Below are positions 1-9,668 of a stretch of DNA of 64,000 nucleotides, piece by piece. The stretch's first letter is position 1. Each line of letters starts with the position of its first letter. The DNA comes from Rhodovulum sulfidophilum DSM 1374 (lineage in GTDB: Bacteria; Pseudomonadota; Alphaproteobacteria; Rhodobacterales; Rhodobacteraceae). The position numbers and the translations under genes were made by a program. The DNA lies in the NCBI RefSeq assembly GCF_001633165.1, contig NZ_CP015419.1, positions 1 through 64,000 on the forward strand, given 5' to 3'. The notes under the pieces are model-generated. The model saw only the letters and a list, made by a program, of their open reading frames with translations, searched no databases and was not told the origin of the DNA.

Positions 1-388
1 TATAGCCAATCGCGAGAACATCGTAACCCCGGGCCATAGAATACAGCGTGGCGCCGCCCGCGATCGTGACCGTCTTCGGCCCGACGCCTGCCTGACCGTA
101 TGTCACGTTCCAATCGGCGGAGGTCGTTTGCCAACTGTCCCAGACAACGACGTCCTCTCCGGAAACGACCACATCGGCGCCGTTGAAGCCGTTACTCCAG
201 TAAGTCGCTATCTCTGAATTGCCCGTGAAGTGGAAATTCCCGTTGGCCTTCGGTCCAACCCAGTAGGAGGTCGTGTCGGTACCGGCCCAAGCGACCGGGG
301 CAAGGGGAAGGGCCGCGGCGGAGACGAGGGCCGCGGCGGAGACGAGGGCCGTGGTCGACAGGAAGTGGCGTATTCTCTGGGTGTTCAT
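1..388 (-). CDS. Secreted surface protein, N-terminal fragment (autotransporter/adhesin-like)
   Basis: Read on the minus strand from the ATG at 388-386, an open frame of 129 codons runs off the left edge of the window. GTTAAGG, a weak ribosome site, lies just before the ATG. Residues 1-35 form a clear Sec signal peptide with a long Ala/Leu/Val core, ending at a likely AWA cleavage site. The visible mature part is rich in Gly, Thr, Ser, Trp and Val, with short beta-type repeats such as ADVVVSGEDVVVWDS and TVTIAGGAT, as in beta-helical passengers of autotransporters or adhesins. The C-terminus is not visible, so a beta-barrel translocator cannot be confirmed. Secretion is well supported; the class is inferred. 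Confidence 0.6.
   Translation of the reverse strand, partial: MNTQRIRHFLSTTALVSAAALVSAAALPLAPVAWAGTDTTSYWVGPKANGNFHFTGNSEIATYWSNGFNGADVVVSGEDVVVWDSWQTTSADWNVTYGQAGVGPKTVTIAGGATLYSMARGYDVLAIGY
311..346. repeat. 18-bp tandem duplication inside a signal peptide
   Basis: The 18-bp unit ggccgcggcggagacgag occurs twice in tandem, in frame, in the signal peptide of the left-edge secreted protein. It duplicates the hydrophobic hexapeptide LVSAAA, lengthening the h-region. Replication slippage is the likely origin. Confidence 0.8.
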
Positions 389-901
389 GGCAACCTTAAC
401 GCTTTGTAAAAACCGGAAGGGCCCGCCACGCGACACGACTGCCTCCCACAATCGCGACCAAGATAGACGTGCGGACGGATACCAAGTATGTCTCAACCGG
501 TCGGGTCAAAGCGCAATCGAACAGGAATGGGCACACAAATGGATACCAATGCCCCAACACCCACTGTTTTGGGTGGCTAGACATAGGTTTCAGCGTCAGC
601 CGACGCCCGACTCACATTGCAGCCCGGCAAAGCTGCCTATGTTTGTAATGCCCCTCGGAGCAGGGTCCGGCAAGTGGCGTTCGGTTCGACTTAACCTTAA
701 CGGCAACAACCAGCCGATCCGCTGCGGCTCTGGGCGCTTTTTCTCACATACCGGGCCCGGGAGTACCGGTCACAGTGTCGCGGCCGTGGGCCTGCGCTGA
801 GGCCACCGAGTGCGCTCGCCTGACACAAGCCGCGACCTGAACCGACGAATGGACCGCGCCGGCAAGGCCGCCAGTTCGCAAGACCTGTCGGATCTGCCCA
901 G
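389..901. other. Non-coding stretch between secreted-protein gene and parS-like sites
   Basis: No convincing gene is seen on either strand. The reading frames here have the composition of antisense shadows and no recognisable motif. One short inverted repeat is present (CACCCA and TGGGTG, around 559-576). The right end, with the two palindromes at 902 and 972, belongs to the plasmid partition region downstream of repC. Confidence 0.5.
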
Positions 902-917
902 GTTGACAGTTGTCAAC
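902..917. promoter_or_regulatory. parS-like palindrome 1 (candidate RepB site)
   Basis: GTTGACAGTTGTCAAC has perfect 7-bp arms around a 2-bp centre. It is downstream of repC, and close copies lie at 972 and 2469. RepABC plasmids carry 16-bp palindromic centromere sites bound by RepB, often of the form GTTnnCnnnnGnnAAC, which this matches. Confidence 0.75.
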
Positions 918-971
918 TTGCCCTGCCTGCTGCATCGATGGCGGCCTCGCGACGACACGCGCAGGCAGAAG

Positions 972-987
972 GTTGACGGCTGTCAAC
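972..987. promoter_or_regulatory. parS-like palindrome 2 (candidate RepB site)
   Basis: GTTGACGGCTGTCAAC has 6-bp arms and a GC-containing centre. It is 70 bp (start to start) from palindrome 1. Two sites on one side of repC and one between repB and repC suggest a dispersed centromere. Confidence 0.75.
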
Positions 988-1090
988 TCGGGCCAGTCTT
1001 CTGCCCGCGCTTTCCGCGTCGCTGGAACGGCGCTCCGATCCCGACATCTGACTTGAGCGGCCGGGCCGGGGTATCGGGGCGGGCAGGGCC

Positions 1091-2428
1091 TCAGGCTGCC
1101 ATCGGACGCAGCAGGGCCATCACCATCGGTCCCGGAGAGAACCCGCCTTGGGCGGCCTTGCGACTGAGCGCGCGCAGATAGCCCCCGGGCGACTGGATCT
1201 CGGACACCCGCTGCAGGATCGCAGCTACGGTGATGGCGGCTGTCTCGGCCCCCATGGCGCGTTCGGCCTCGGCCCAGGCGTCGGGGCTGATCCCCATCAT
1301 CCCTCGCACGAAGCCCGCCAGTGCGACCAGTTCATGCCAGTGGCGGGGCGGGGAGGCGGCATAGTCCAGGATGTCGGGACAAGCCTTCAGCACCAGAGCC
1401 AGCGGAAGCACCGGAGGAGCGTCCGTACCGCCAGGAATGGCAGAGAGATCCGGCATTTTGGATCCGGCAGAGCGTATCGAGGTGACAGATGCCGCCGAAC
1501 CCGGATCGTCCCCCGGTTCCGATCCGCTGTCACTCCAGGTGTCACCGCCGGGTTTGAGTTCGGCCCTAGTCCCCGTCATGGACGCCGTTCCGGAGCTTCG
1601 CACCCCCGCCCCTTTTGCCATTTCTTGGCAAGGTTCAGATTCATTAAGGTCTGGATTTGAATTTTGATAGTGGCGCCCGATTTCGCCGTCACTGCCGCTC
1701 GGATTCTCTGTTTCAATCAGCAAAACACGGATCTCGGATAGGAGCCCCGACAGCCCCGCTTTCAAGGTTTCGAGCTCCGCGCAGTCCAGACGCCGCCGCA
1801 TCTGCCGGTGGATATCCAGGAGCCGCGCCTCGATCCCCGTCCAATCGCCGGGAAGGCCGCTCTCACGGCCATAGACCGCCAGCTTGACCGCGTCGCGCTT
1901 GAGCAATGTCAGTTCCTCGCGCAGCCGCCTGAGCGCCTCGGCCGCGGCGCGGGCCTCGGCGGCGGCCGAAGCGATCCGCCGTGCCTCGACCAGAAGCGGG
2001 CGCAAATCGAACCCGAAGGCCCGGGCGATGCCGCCATCGGCGCCGCGAGCGGCGTAGCGCTTGCCGTTGGGGCTGTCATGGCGTGCGATCAGCCCGGCGG
2101 CCACCAGACTCGCCAGATGCCGGCGCATGGTGCTTTCGGCCATCCCATGCGCACGCTCGGAAAGCGCCGCGTTGGAGGGGAACACGATCAGCGGATCGGC
2201 TTCGGCCAGAACCTTGCCGGGATGGAAGCTGAGCAGCGCGTTCAGCACCGTCAGCTCGCGATCGCCGATGCCATAGGCAGCACGGGCGGCGCAAAGCTCG
2301 CGGAAAAGTTCCCATTTGTCGAATTCGGGAACGCTGGCGGGCCGCTGCGCGTCGCGCGCACGGTCCAACAGGGCAGCCGTCATCGGCCGCTGCCCGAAGG
2401 GCGTCGTTGTCAAGACCTGCATGGCCAT
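1091..2428 (-). CDS. repC: Plasmid replication initiator RepC
   Basis: This 445-residue protein is the third gene of the repA-repB-repC array and the replication initiator of repABC replicons, which bind an origin usually located within repC itself. The N-terminal 150 residues have the typical RepC winged-helix region (FDKWELFRELCAARAAYGI, then an LNALLSFHP segment and SNAALSERAHGM). A helical, charged middle region (about 155-240) follows, then a low-complexity Ser/Gly/Asp linker and a C-terminal helical domain starting near LPLALVLKACPDI. The length fits the family. It is separated from repB by 177 bp that hold a parS-like site and a counter-transcribed RNA, the usual arrangement for copy-number control. 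Confidence 0.95.
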   Translation of the reverse strand: MAMQVLTTTPFGQRPMTAALLDRARDAQRPASVPEFDKWELFRELCAARAAYGIGDRELTVLNALLSFHPGKVLAEADPLIVFPSNAALSERAHGMAESTMRRHLASLVAAGLIARHDSPNGKRYAARGADGGIARAFGFDLRPLLVEARRIASAAAEARAAAEALRRLREELTLLKRDAVKLAVYGRESGLPGDWTGIEARLLDIHRQMRRRLDCAELETLKAGLSGLLSEIRVLLIETENPSGSDGEIGRHYQNSNPDLNESEPCQEMAKGAGVRSSGTASMTGTRAELKPGGDTWSDSGSEPGDDPGSAASVTSIRSAGSKMPDLSAIPGGTDAPPVLPLALVLKACPDILDYAASPPRHWHELVALAGFVRGMMGISPDAWAEAERAMGAETAAITVAAILQRVSEIQSPGGYLRALSRKAAQGGFSPGPMVMALLRPMAA

Positions 2429-2468
2429 TCACGAGGCAAAACTTTCCGCCCGCCCGCAACTTGCGGCG

Positions 2469-2484
2469 GTTGACAGATGTCAAC
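2469..2484. promoter_or_regulatory. parS-like palindrome 3, overlapping the ctRNA promoter
   Basis: GTTGACAGATGTCAAC has perfect 7-bp arms and is nearly identical to the site at 902. It lies in the repB-repC gap. Its left arm contains TTGACA (2470-2475), which is also the best -35 box for the counter-transcribed RNA, so a protein bound here could affect RNA synthesis. Confidence 0.75.
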
Positions 2485-2498
2485 TCATGGCCCAGAAT
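2470..2498 (+). promoter_or_regulatory. Promoter of the counter-transcribed RNA
   Basis: TTGACA (2470-2475) and CAGAAT (2493-2498) are separated by 17 bp. The -35 is a perfect consensus match and the -10 matches four of six positions. It points against repC, as expected for the inhibitory small RNA of repABC plasmids, and predicts a start near 2505. Confidence 0.6.
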
Positions 2499-2504
2499 CG
2501 AAGG

Positions 2505-2559
2505 TGCTAGACAACGATAGGGGCCTCTCGGGATGCGTTCTCGGGGGGCTTCTTCTTTT
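2505..2559 (+). ncRNA. Counter-transcribed RNA (ctRNA, incA type) controlling RepC
   Basis: In repABC replicons a small antisense RNA of roughly 50-60 nt is encoded between repB and repC on the opposite strand and limits RepC synthesis. Here a plus-strand promoter (2470-2498) and a rho-independent terminator (2523-2559) bound a transcript of about 55 nt in exactly that gap. Start and size are inferred from these two elements; no conserved RNA model was run. Confidence 0.6.
2523..2559 (+). terminator. Rho-independent terminator of the ctRNA
   Basis: An 11-bp stem, including three G-T pairs (GCCTCTCGGGA at 2523-2533 and TCTCGGGGGGC at 2539-2549), has a 5-nt loop and is followed by a T-rich tract (2550-2559). 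In repABC antisense RNAs the terminator hairpin also serves as the target-contacting loop. Confidence 0.65.
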
Positions 2560-2605
2560 GGTCCTGCCTGTCTCGTGCCTCCTTTTGTTGTTTACACTGC
2601 TCTTC

Positions 2606-3547
2606 TCAGTCCTCGCGCCCGTCCTGCCATTCGCCATGCAGACGGGCGAGGTTCTCGACCAGCCAATCCTCGAACCCGGCCGACACGCCATTGTCGACGC
2701 TGAGCACGGTTCGGCCGCGCTTGCGCGCCACCTCGGCCAGCGCGCGGCCATCGGCGGCGGTCACGACGCGGGGGCGCGGGGCAGGGGGGCGGGGTTGGGC
2801 CAGGGCCGCCATCACCGCCTCGAACCGGGCGTCGGAACTCTCGCCCACTGCCCGGTCGGTCAGATCGCGGCCCTTGAGCTTGTCGGCAAGCGCCAGCCAG
2901 CGGTCGCGCCCGATGCCCGGCGCCGACCCGATCACCTCGATCAGCTCGATCGGGACCCGGTCGGCGACGGAAAGCATGCGGGAAATCAATGTCTTGTCGA
3001 CATGGAGCGCGTCGCAGATGATCTTGCGGTCATAGCCCGCGTCGCGCATCTGGCGGGCGAAATTGGCCCGCTCGATGAAGGTCAGATCGCGCCGCGCGGC
3101 GTTTTCCTGGCCCTGGGCGATCACCAATCCGCAATCGTCCAGCTCCCGCACCATGGCCTTGATCGGCAGATGCAGCGCCTTCAGCGCGGCGACCCGGCGG
3201 CGGCCGTAGACGACCTGATAGCGCTCGGTGTCGTCGGGGTTCGGCCGCAGCAGCACCGGCACCTGCTGACCATAGACCCGGATCGACTCGATCAGCTGCT
3301 CGAGCCCCGGATCCTCGGCATCGAGCCGGTCGCGGAAGCCCGCATCGTCGATCATCCGCGGATCGACCTCGACGATGGAGCGGGATTTCAGTTCCGCGAT
3401 GGACTGGCTGACAGCCCCGATGGCACCCTTGGAATAGCGCGGCCGCGCGGCATCGACCCGGGTCGGGCGCGGCTCGGCCCCGGCCTCGGTTGCGGACGCG
3501 GGCTTGCCCGGATCCATCAGCCCTTTCAGAAGGTCCTTGCGCGCCAT
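2606..3547 (-). CDS. repB: Plasmid partition protein RepB (ParB family)
   Basis: This 313-residue ParB-type centromere-binding protein is the second gene of repABC. The ParB N-terminal nuclease-like domain spans about residues 60-150, with the box containing YGRRRVAALKAL and the GQENAARRDLTFIERANFA segment. A helix-turn-helix follows at about 165-195 (ICDALHVDKTLISRML). It starts 1 bp after the repA stop, so the two are co-translated. It should bind the 16-bp palindromes at 902, 972 and 2469 and work with RepA in segregation and repression. Confidence 0.95.
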   Translation of the reverse strand: MARKDLLKGLMDPGKPASATEAGAEPRPTRVDAARPRYSKGAIGAVSQSIAELKSRSIVEVDPRMIDDAGFRDRLDAEDPGLEQLIESIRVYGQQVPVLLRPNPDDTERYQVVYGRRRVAALKALHLPIKAMVRELDDCGLVIAQGQENAARRDLTFIERANFARQMRDAGYDRKIICDALHVDKTLISRMLSVADRVPIELIEVIGSAPGIGRDRWLALADKLKGRDLTDRAVGESSDARFEAVMAALAQPRPPAPRPRVVTAADGRALAEVARKRGRTVLSVDNGVSAGFEDWLVENLARLHGEWQDGRED

Positions 3548-3548
3548 C

Positions 3549-4727
3549 TCAACGCCCCCATGCCTGACGGACCAGCGCCTCGATCTCGGCGTTGACGTTG
3601 TTCAGGCTTTCCATCGCGCGTTCATAGGTCGAGCGGGTGAATTGCGAGCGTTCCACCTCGTAAAGCGTCTGCTTGGTGATCCCGGCATCCGAGATCGCGG
3701 TCGATTTCAGCATCGGGTGGTTCAGCACATGGTCGCCGAACATCGAGCGCATGAAGCTGACCATCTGGTTCTGCGGCCCGTCGCCGGGTTCGTAGCGGGT
3801 GATGAGATAGCGCAGCCAGTCATAGGACATGTCGGCGCCGGCCTCCGAGACCACGCCCAGAAGGTTCGAGACCATCAGCAGGAACTGGCACATCGACATC
3901 ACGTCCAGCATCTGCGGATGCACCGTCACCAGCACCGCCGTCGCCGCCGACAGCGCCGACATGGTCAGGAAGCCAAGCTGCGGCGGGCAGTCCATGACCA
4001 CGACGTCGTAATCGCCCTCGACCTGGGCGAGCGCATCGCCGACCCGGGTGAAGAACAGGCTGCCCGACCGGTTGGTCAGCGCCCGCGGCGTCTCGTGCTC
4101 GAACTCCATCAGGTCGAGATTGCCGGGAATGATGTCGAGATTGGTGAAATAGGTCTTCTGGATCACCCGGGGCAGGGGGACCGGATCATCATAGCGGATC
4201 GCATCATAGAGCGTGCCGCCGTCGAGCAGGTCGAATTCCGGCTGGAACCCGTGCAGCGCCGAGAAGCTGGCCTGCGGGTCCAGATCGACGCCCAGCACCC
4301 GGTAGCCGTCCAGCGCCATCTTCTGCGCCAGATGCGCGGCAGTGGTGGTCTTGCCGGACCCGCCCTTGAAGTTGATGACGGTGATGACCTGCAGATGGTC
4401 GCCCTCGCGCCGCCCGGGCAGGTAGGTGCCGGGGGTTTTCGTCCCGGCCTCCAGGAACTTGCGCAGCTCCTGGATGTTCTCGGGGCTGTAATAGCGGCGG
4501 CCATTGGCGCGAATCTCTGGCGAGGGGCCCTTGCCGTCCAGATGCAGCTTGCGCAGATAGGCATCCTTGACGCCCAGAAGCTGGGCGACCTCGCCCGAGG
4601 TGAATCGGCGCAGGGTCCGCTTGGCGTCCGGGGGGAAAAGCTGTGCCCTATGTGCCTGTAATCTTTCGGAAAGCTTTTGCGCATGCTCTCCGACCAACAG
4701 GTCGATGCGTTCCTGCCTGCGTACCAT
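3549..4727 (-). CDS. repA: Plasmid partition ATPase RepA (ParA family)
   Basis: This 392-residue Walker-type partition ATPase is the first gene of repABC. The N-terminal 110 residues are a DNA-binding extension (FTSGEVAQLLGVKDAYLRKL, with RRYYSPENIQEL) typical of plasmid RepA proteins that repress their own operon. A deviant Walker A motif, KGGSGKTT, lies near residue 120, with VLGVDLDPQAS and VVMDCPPQLG for the later ATPase motifs. The start at 4727 gives the normal family length. An inverted repeat 19 bp upstream is the likely operator. Confidence 0.95.
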   Translation of the reverse strand: MVRRQERIDLLVGEHAQKLSERLQAHRAQLFPPDAKRTLRRFTSGEVAQLLGVKDAYLRKLHLDGKGPSPEIRANGRRYYSPENIQELRKFLEAGTKTPGTYLPGRREGDHLQVITVINFKGGSGKTTTAAHLAQKMALDGYRVLGVDLDPQASFSALHGFQPEFDLLDGGTLYDAIRYDDPVPLPRVIQKTYFTNLDIIPGNLDLMEFEHETPRALTNRSGSLFFTRVGDALAQVEGDYDVVVMDCPPQLGFLTMSALSAATAVLVTVHPQMLDVMSMCQFLLMVSNLLGVVSEAGADMSYDWLRYLITRYEPGDGPQNQMVSFMRSMFGDHVLNHPMLKSTAISDAGITKQTLYEVERSQFTRSTYERAMESLNNVNAEIEALVRQAWGR

Positions 4728-4745
4728 TTCTGCCCTCGGACCCGG

Positions 4746-4762
4746 AACCGTTTGTTACGGTT
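4746..4762. promoter_or_regulatory. RepA operator (inverted repeat upstream of repA)
   Basis: AACCGT-TTGTT-ACGGTT is a perfect 6-bp inverted repeat 19 bp upstream of the repA ATG. It is immediately followed by two direct copies of TTTGTTCC. RepA proteins of this class bind operators here to autoregulate repABC. The role is inferred from position. Confidence 0.55.
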
Positions 4763-5105
4763 TCCCGCGTTTTGTTCCCTTTGTTCCGTATATTACTGGC
4801 CGAGCTTCGGGATTCGGGCAAGCGGTTTCTGCCGGGGCGCCGGCCTGCGGGTCGGGACGAGGATCAGTCGGCGCGCGGTTACGGCTTTGCCATGCCCGTT
4901 GCCAAGCGCCTTCGCCAGGGTAGATCCGGGGCAGGGGGGCGCGCGTCCCGCCCGGCGTCGCCCCCGCGCCAGTCCCCGCACCAGCCCGGACCGCGAGGCT
5001 TGAATTTCCCCCGCCGGGCCGCCATTGTCACCCCGAAATATCCAGCCACAAGCCCGCCCGTCAGGCTTTCAGCCAGCACATGCAGATCGACGGCAAGGCA
5101 GGCAT
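4763..5105. other. Divergent intergenic region between repA and the siderophore ABC pair
   Basis: No gene is recognised. The left end carries the TTTGTTCC direct repeats and an AT-rich segment (TTCCGTATATTACT) that probably hold the repA promoter. The remainder is GC-rich. Unlike the other iron loci in this window, I do not see the GACnnAAAnACT motif here. Confidence 0.4.
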
Positions 5106-6964
<1,859 letters not shown>

Positions 6965-6968
<4 letters not shown>

Positions 6969-8773
6969 ACGCGACAGCAAAAGCCGGGGCAGCCCCCCGC
7001 AAGACCGGAAAGACCGGCGCCACCTCCTTTGCCACCACCTTCCGCCAGTTGGCCGACAGCGTCGGGCCAGAGGACGCGCCGGGGCTGCGCCGGGCGCTGG
7101 CAGGCCTGATCGCAGCGGCCGCGCTTCAGGGTTTCGGACTGGCGGCCATCGCGCCTTTGTTCACGGCGGCGGCCACCGGGCCGGGGCTGCGCGAGGCGCT
7201 GTTCTGGTTCGGGGTGATGGTCGTCCTGATGGGCGCGGCCTCGGCGTTGCGCTGGGTCGCGCAGGGGTTCGACTTCGACGGGCGCATGGTGCGCGCGACC
7301 TGGCGGCTGCGCAGCCGTCTGGGCGCCAAGCTGCGCGAGATCCCTCTGGAACAGTTGCAGGACCGGCGCGCGGGCGAGCTGAACTCGATGGTGCTGGGCA
7401 ATGTCGACGAGAACCTGCTTTATGCGCTGACGGTGCTGAACCTCGTCTTCACCGCGGTGGTGACACCCTTCTGCGCGGCGCTGGGGATATTGCTGTTCGA
7501 CTGGCGGCTGGGGCTCTTGCTGCTGCTGGTCTTCCCCGCCATCGTGCCGCTTTACCGCTGGCGGCGTCCGGCGCTGGGGCGGGGCAAGCGCATCCTCGGA
7601 CAGGCCCATCAGGAGGCCAGCGCCGACGTTCTGGAATATACCCAGGGCCTGCCGATCCTGCGCGCCGTGGGCCGGGCGGGCGAGAAGGCCCAGCGGCTCT
7701 CGGCCACCTTCCGCAAGCTCGAACAGATCCAGATCTTCGGCCATCGCAAGGGCGCCAAGCCCAACATCATCGTGGCCAGCGTGGTCGAACTGGGGCTGGT
7801 CGCGGTGCTGGGCGTGGGCGTCTGGCTGGTGGTGGCGGGCAGCCTGCATCCGGCAGCCCTTGGCGCGGTCTTCGTGATCGTGGTGCGCCTGTCCGAGCCC
7901 TTGTCGACCTTCATCCTCTATACCGCCATGCTCGAGGTGATGGAGGCCGCGCTGGAACGGATCGCGGCCCTGATGGCGATCCGCCCGGCGCCGCAGATGG
8001 ACCCGCCCGCGATGCCCGAGAGCCATGAGATCCGGTTCGAGGGCGTGGGCTTCACCTATGCCAATGCCGACAGCCCCACGATCCGCGATTTCGACGCGGT
8101 GCTGCCCGAACGCTCGCTGACCGCGCTGGTCGGGCCGTCGGGCTGCGGCAAGACCACGCTGACGCGGCTGCTGCTGCGCCATTTCGATCCGCAAAAGGGG
8201 CGCGTCACCATCGGCGGGGTCGATCTGCGGCAGATCCCGGCGGACCGGATCGACGGGCTGGTCTCGGTCGTGTTCCAGGATGTCTACCTGTTCAACGACA
8301 CGGTCCTGGCCAATATCCGCATGGGCCGCCCCGATGCCAGCGATGACGAGGTCCGCGCCGCCGCCGCCGCGGCGCAATGCCTCGATTTCATCGAGCGGCT
8401 GCCGCAGGGCTGGCACACGCCCTTGGGCGAGATCGGCGGGCGGCTGTCAGGGGGCGAGCGTCAGCGCATTTCGATCGCGCGGGCGCTTCTGAAGGACGCA
8501 CCCATCGTGGTGCTGGACGAGCCGACGGCGGCGCTCGATACCGAAAGCGAGCTGGCGGTGCAGAGCGCGCTGGATGCGCTGGTGGCCGAGAAGACGGTGA
8601 TCGTGATCGCGCACCGGCTGTCGACCATCGTCGGGGCCGATCAGATCCTGGTCATCGAAAACGGGCGGCTGGCCCAGGCGGGCCGCCACGGGGCGCTGAT
8701 CGGGCAGGGCGGGCGCTATGCCCGGATGTGGGCCGCGCAGGGCGCGCGCAAGCGCTGGTCGGTGGCGGGCTGA
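6965..8773 (+). CDS. Siderophore-type ABC transporter half, YbtQ/IrtB-like (TMD-NBD fusion)
   Basis: This 602-residue partner of the preceding gene overlaps it by ATGA, so translation is coupled. It has an N-terminal exporter-fold membrane domain, then an ATPase domain with GPSGCGKTTLTRLL, LSGGERQRISIARALL and VVLDEPTAALDTESEL. The complete canonical Walker B glutamate contrasts with the [10 protein letters not shown] of the partner, as often seen in heterodimeric pairs. It ends back-to-back with the fecE-like gene on the other strand with no spacer. It may import ferric siderophore across the inner membrane or export the apo-siderophore; no other exporter is seen in the locus. Confidence 0.85.
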
Positions 8774-9631
8774 TCAGCGCGCCACGATCAGCGGCGTGTG
8801 GCTGACCGGATCGTCGAGGATCAGCGCATCGAGCCCGAAGACCCGGCGCAGCAGCTCGGGCGTCATCAGATCGCGCGGCGTGCCCTCGGCCACCAGCGCG
8901 CCCTCGGCCATGACGATCAGGTGGTCGGCATGGCGGCAGGCCTGGTTCAGGTCATGCAGCACCGCGACGATGGTGCGCCCGCGCTCGCGGTTGAGCCGCT
9001 GCAGCAGGCGCAACAGGTCAAGCTGATGGGCGATGTCGAGATAGGTCGTGGGCTCGTCCAGCAGCAGGATCGGGGTCTCCTGCGCCAGTACCAGCGCGAT
9101 CCAGACCCGCTGGCGCTGCCCGCCCGACAGCGCGTCGACATCGCGCCCGGCCAGATCGGCGATGCCGGTGGCTGCCATGGCCTCGGCCACGATCCGCTCG
9201 TCCCTCTCGCTCCATTGCCGGAACGGGCCCTGATGGGGATAGCGCCCGCGCGCCACCAGATCGCCGACGGTGATGCCCGCGGGCGCCTGCGCGCTTTGCG
9301 GCAACAGCCCCACCTGGCAGGCCAGCGCGCGCGCGGGCATCCGGGCGATGTTCTGCCCGTCCAGCAGCACCTGCCCGCTCTGCGCCGGCAGAAGGTTGCA
9401 AAGCCCCCGCAACAGGGTCGACTTCCCGCAGCCATTCGGCCCCAGAATGACCGAGACGCGGCCCGCGGGCACCTCCAGCGTGATGTCCCGACAGACCGGC
9501 TTTCCGGCATAGCTGAGACCCAGGGCATGGGCGGTCAGCCGCGGGCCGGTGGCGGGGTCATCGGCAGGGATCTGGCCGGAGATCTGCGCAGAGATCTGGG
9601 CGGTGAACGGGCCGGGATCGGGTCGGGTCAT
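8774..9631 (-). CDS. Ferric-siderophore ABC transporter ATPase (FecE/FepC family)
   Basis: This 285-residue ATPase of the iron-chelate uptake family has Walker A GPNGCGKSTLL, signature [17 protein letters not shown], Walker B ILLLDEPTTYLDIAHQ and switch VLHDLNQA. DEPTTYLDI is characteristic of FepC/FecE/FhuC proteins. The N-terminal 25 residues contain a QISAQISGQIP repeat of low complexity, and an internal start is possible. It is the last gene of the minus-strand operon from 20510 and supplies energy to the FecC/FecD-like permeases at 11804-13833, although an NRPS gene lies between them. Confidence 0.9.
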   Translation of the reverse strand: MTRPDPGPFTAQISAQISGQIPADDPATGPRLTAHALGLSYAGKPVCRDITLEVPAGRVSVILGPNGCGKSTLLRGLCNLLPAQSGQVLLDGQNIARMPARALACQVGLLPQSAQAPAGITVGDLVARGRYPHQGPFRQWSERDERIVAEAMAATGIADLAGRDVDALSGGQRQRVWIALVLAQETPILLLDEPTTYLDIAHQLDLLRLLQRLNRERGRTIVAVLHDLNQACRHADHLIVMAEGALVAEGTPRDLMTPELLRRVFGLDALILDDPVSHTPLIVAR

Positions 9632-9668
9632 GGAAACCTCGGGCTGGCAATGCGCGGGCGCGGTGGGG

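Noticed and set aside
559..576. Small inverted repeat CACCCA/TGGGTG in the left non-coding region
   Set aside because: Six-base arms with no T-tract and no nearby gene end; likely chance in GC-rich DNA.
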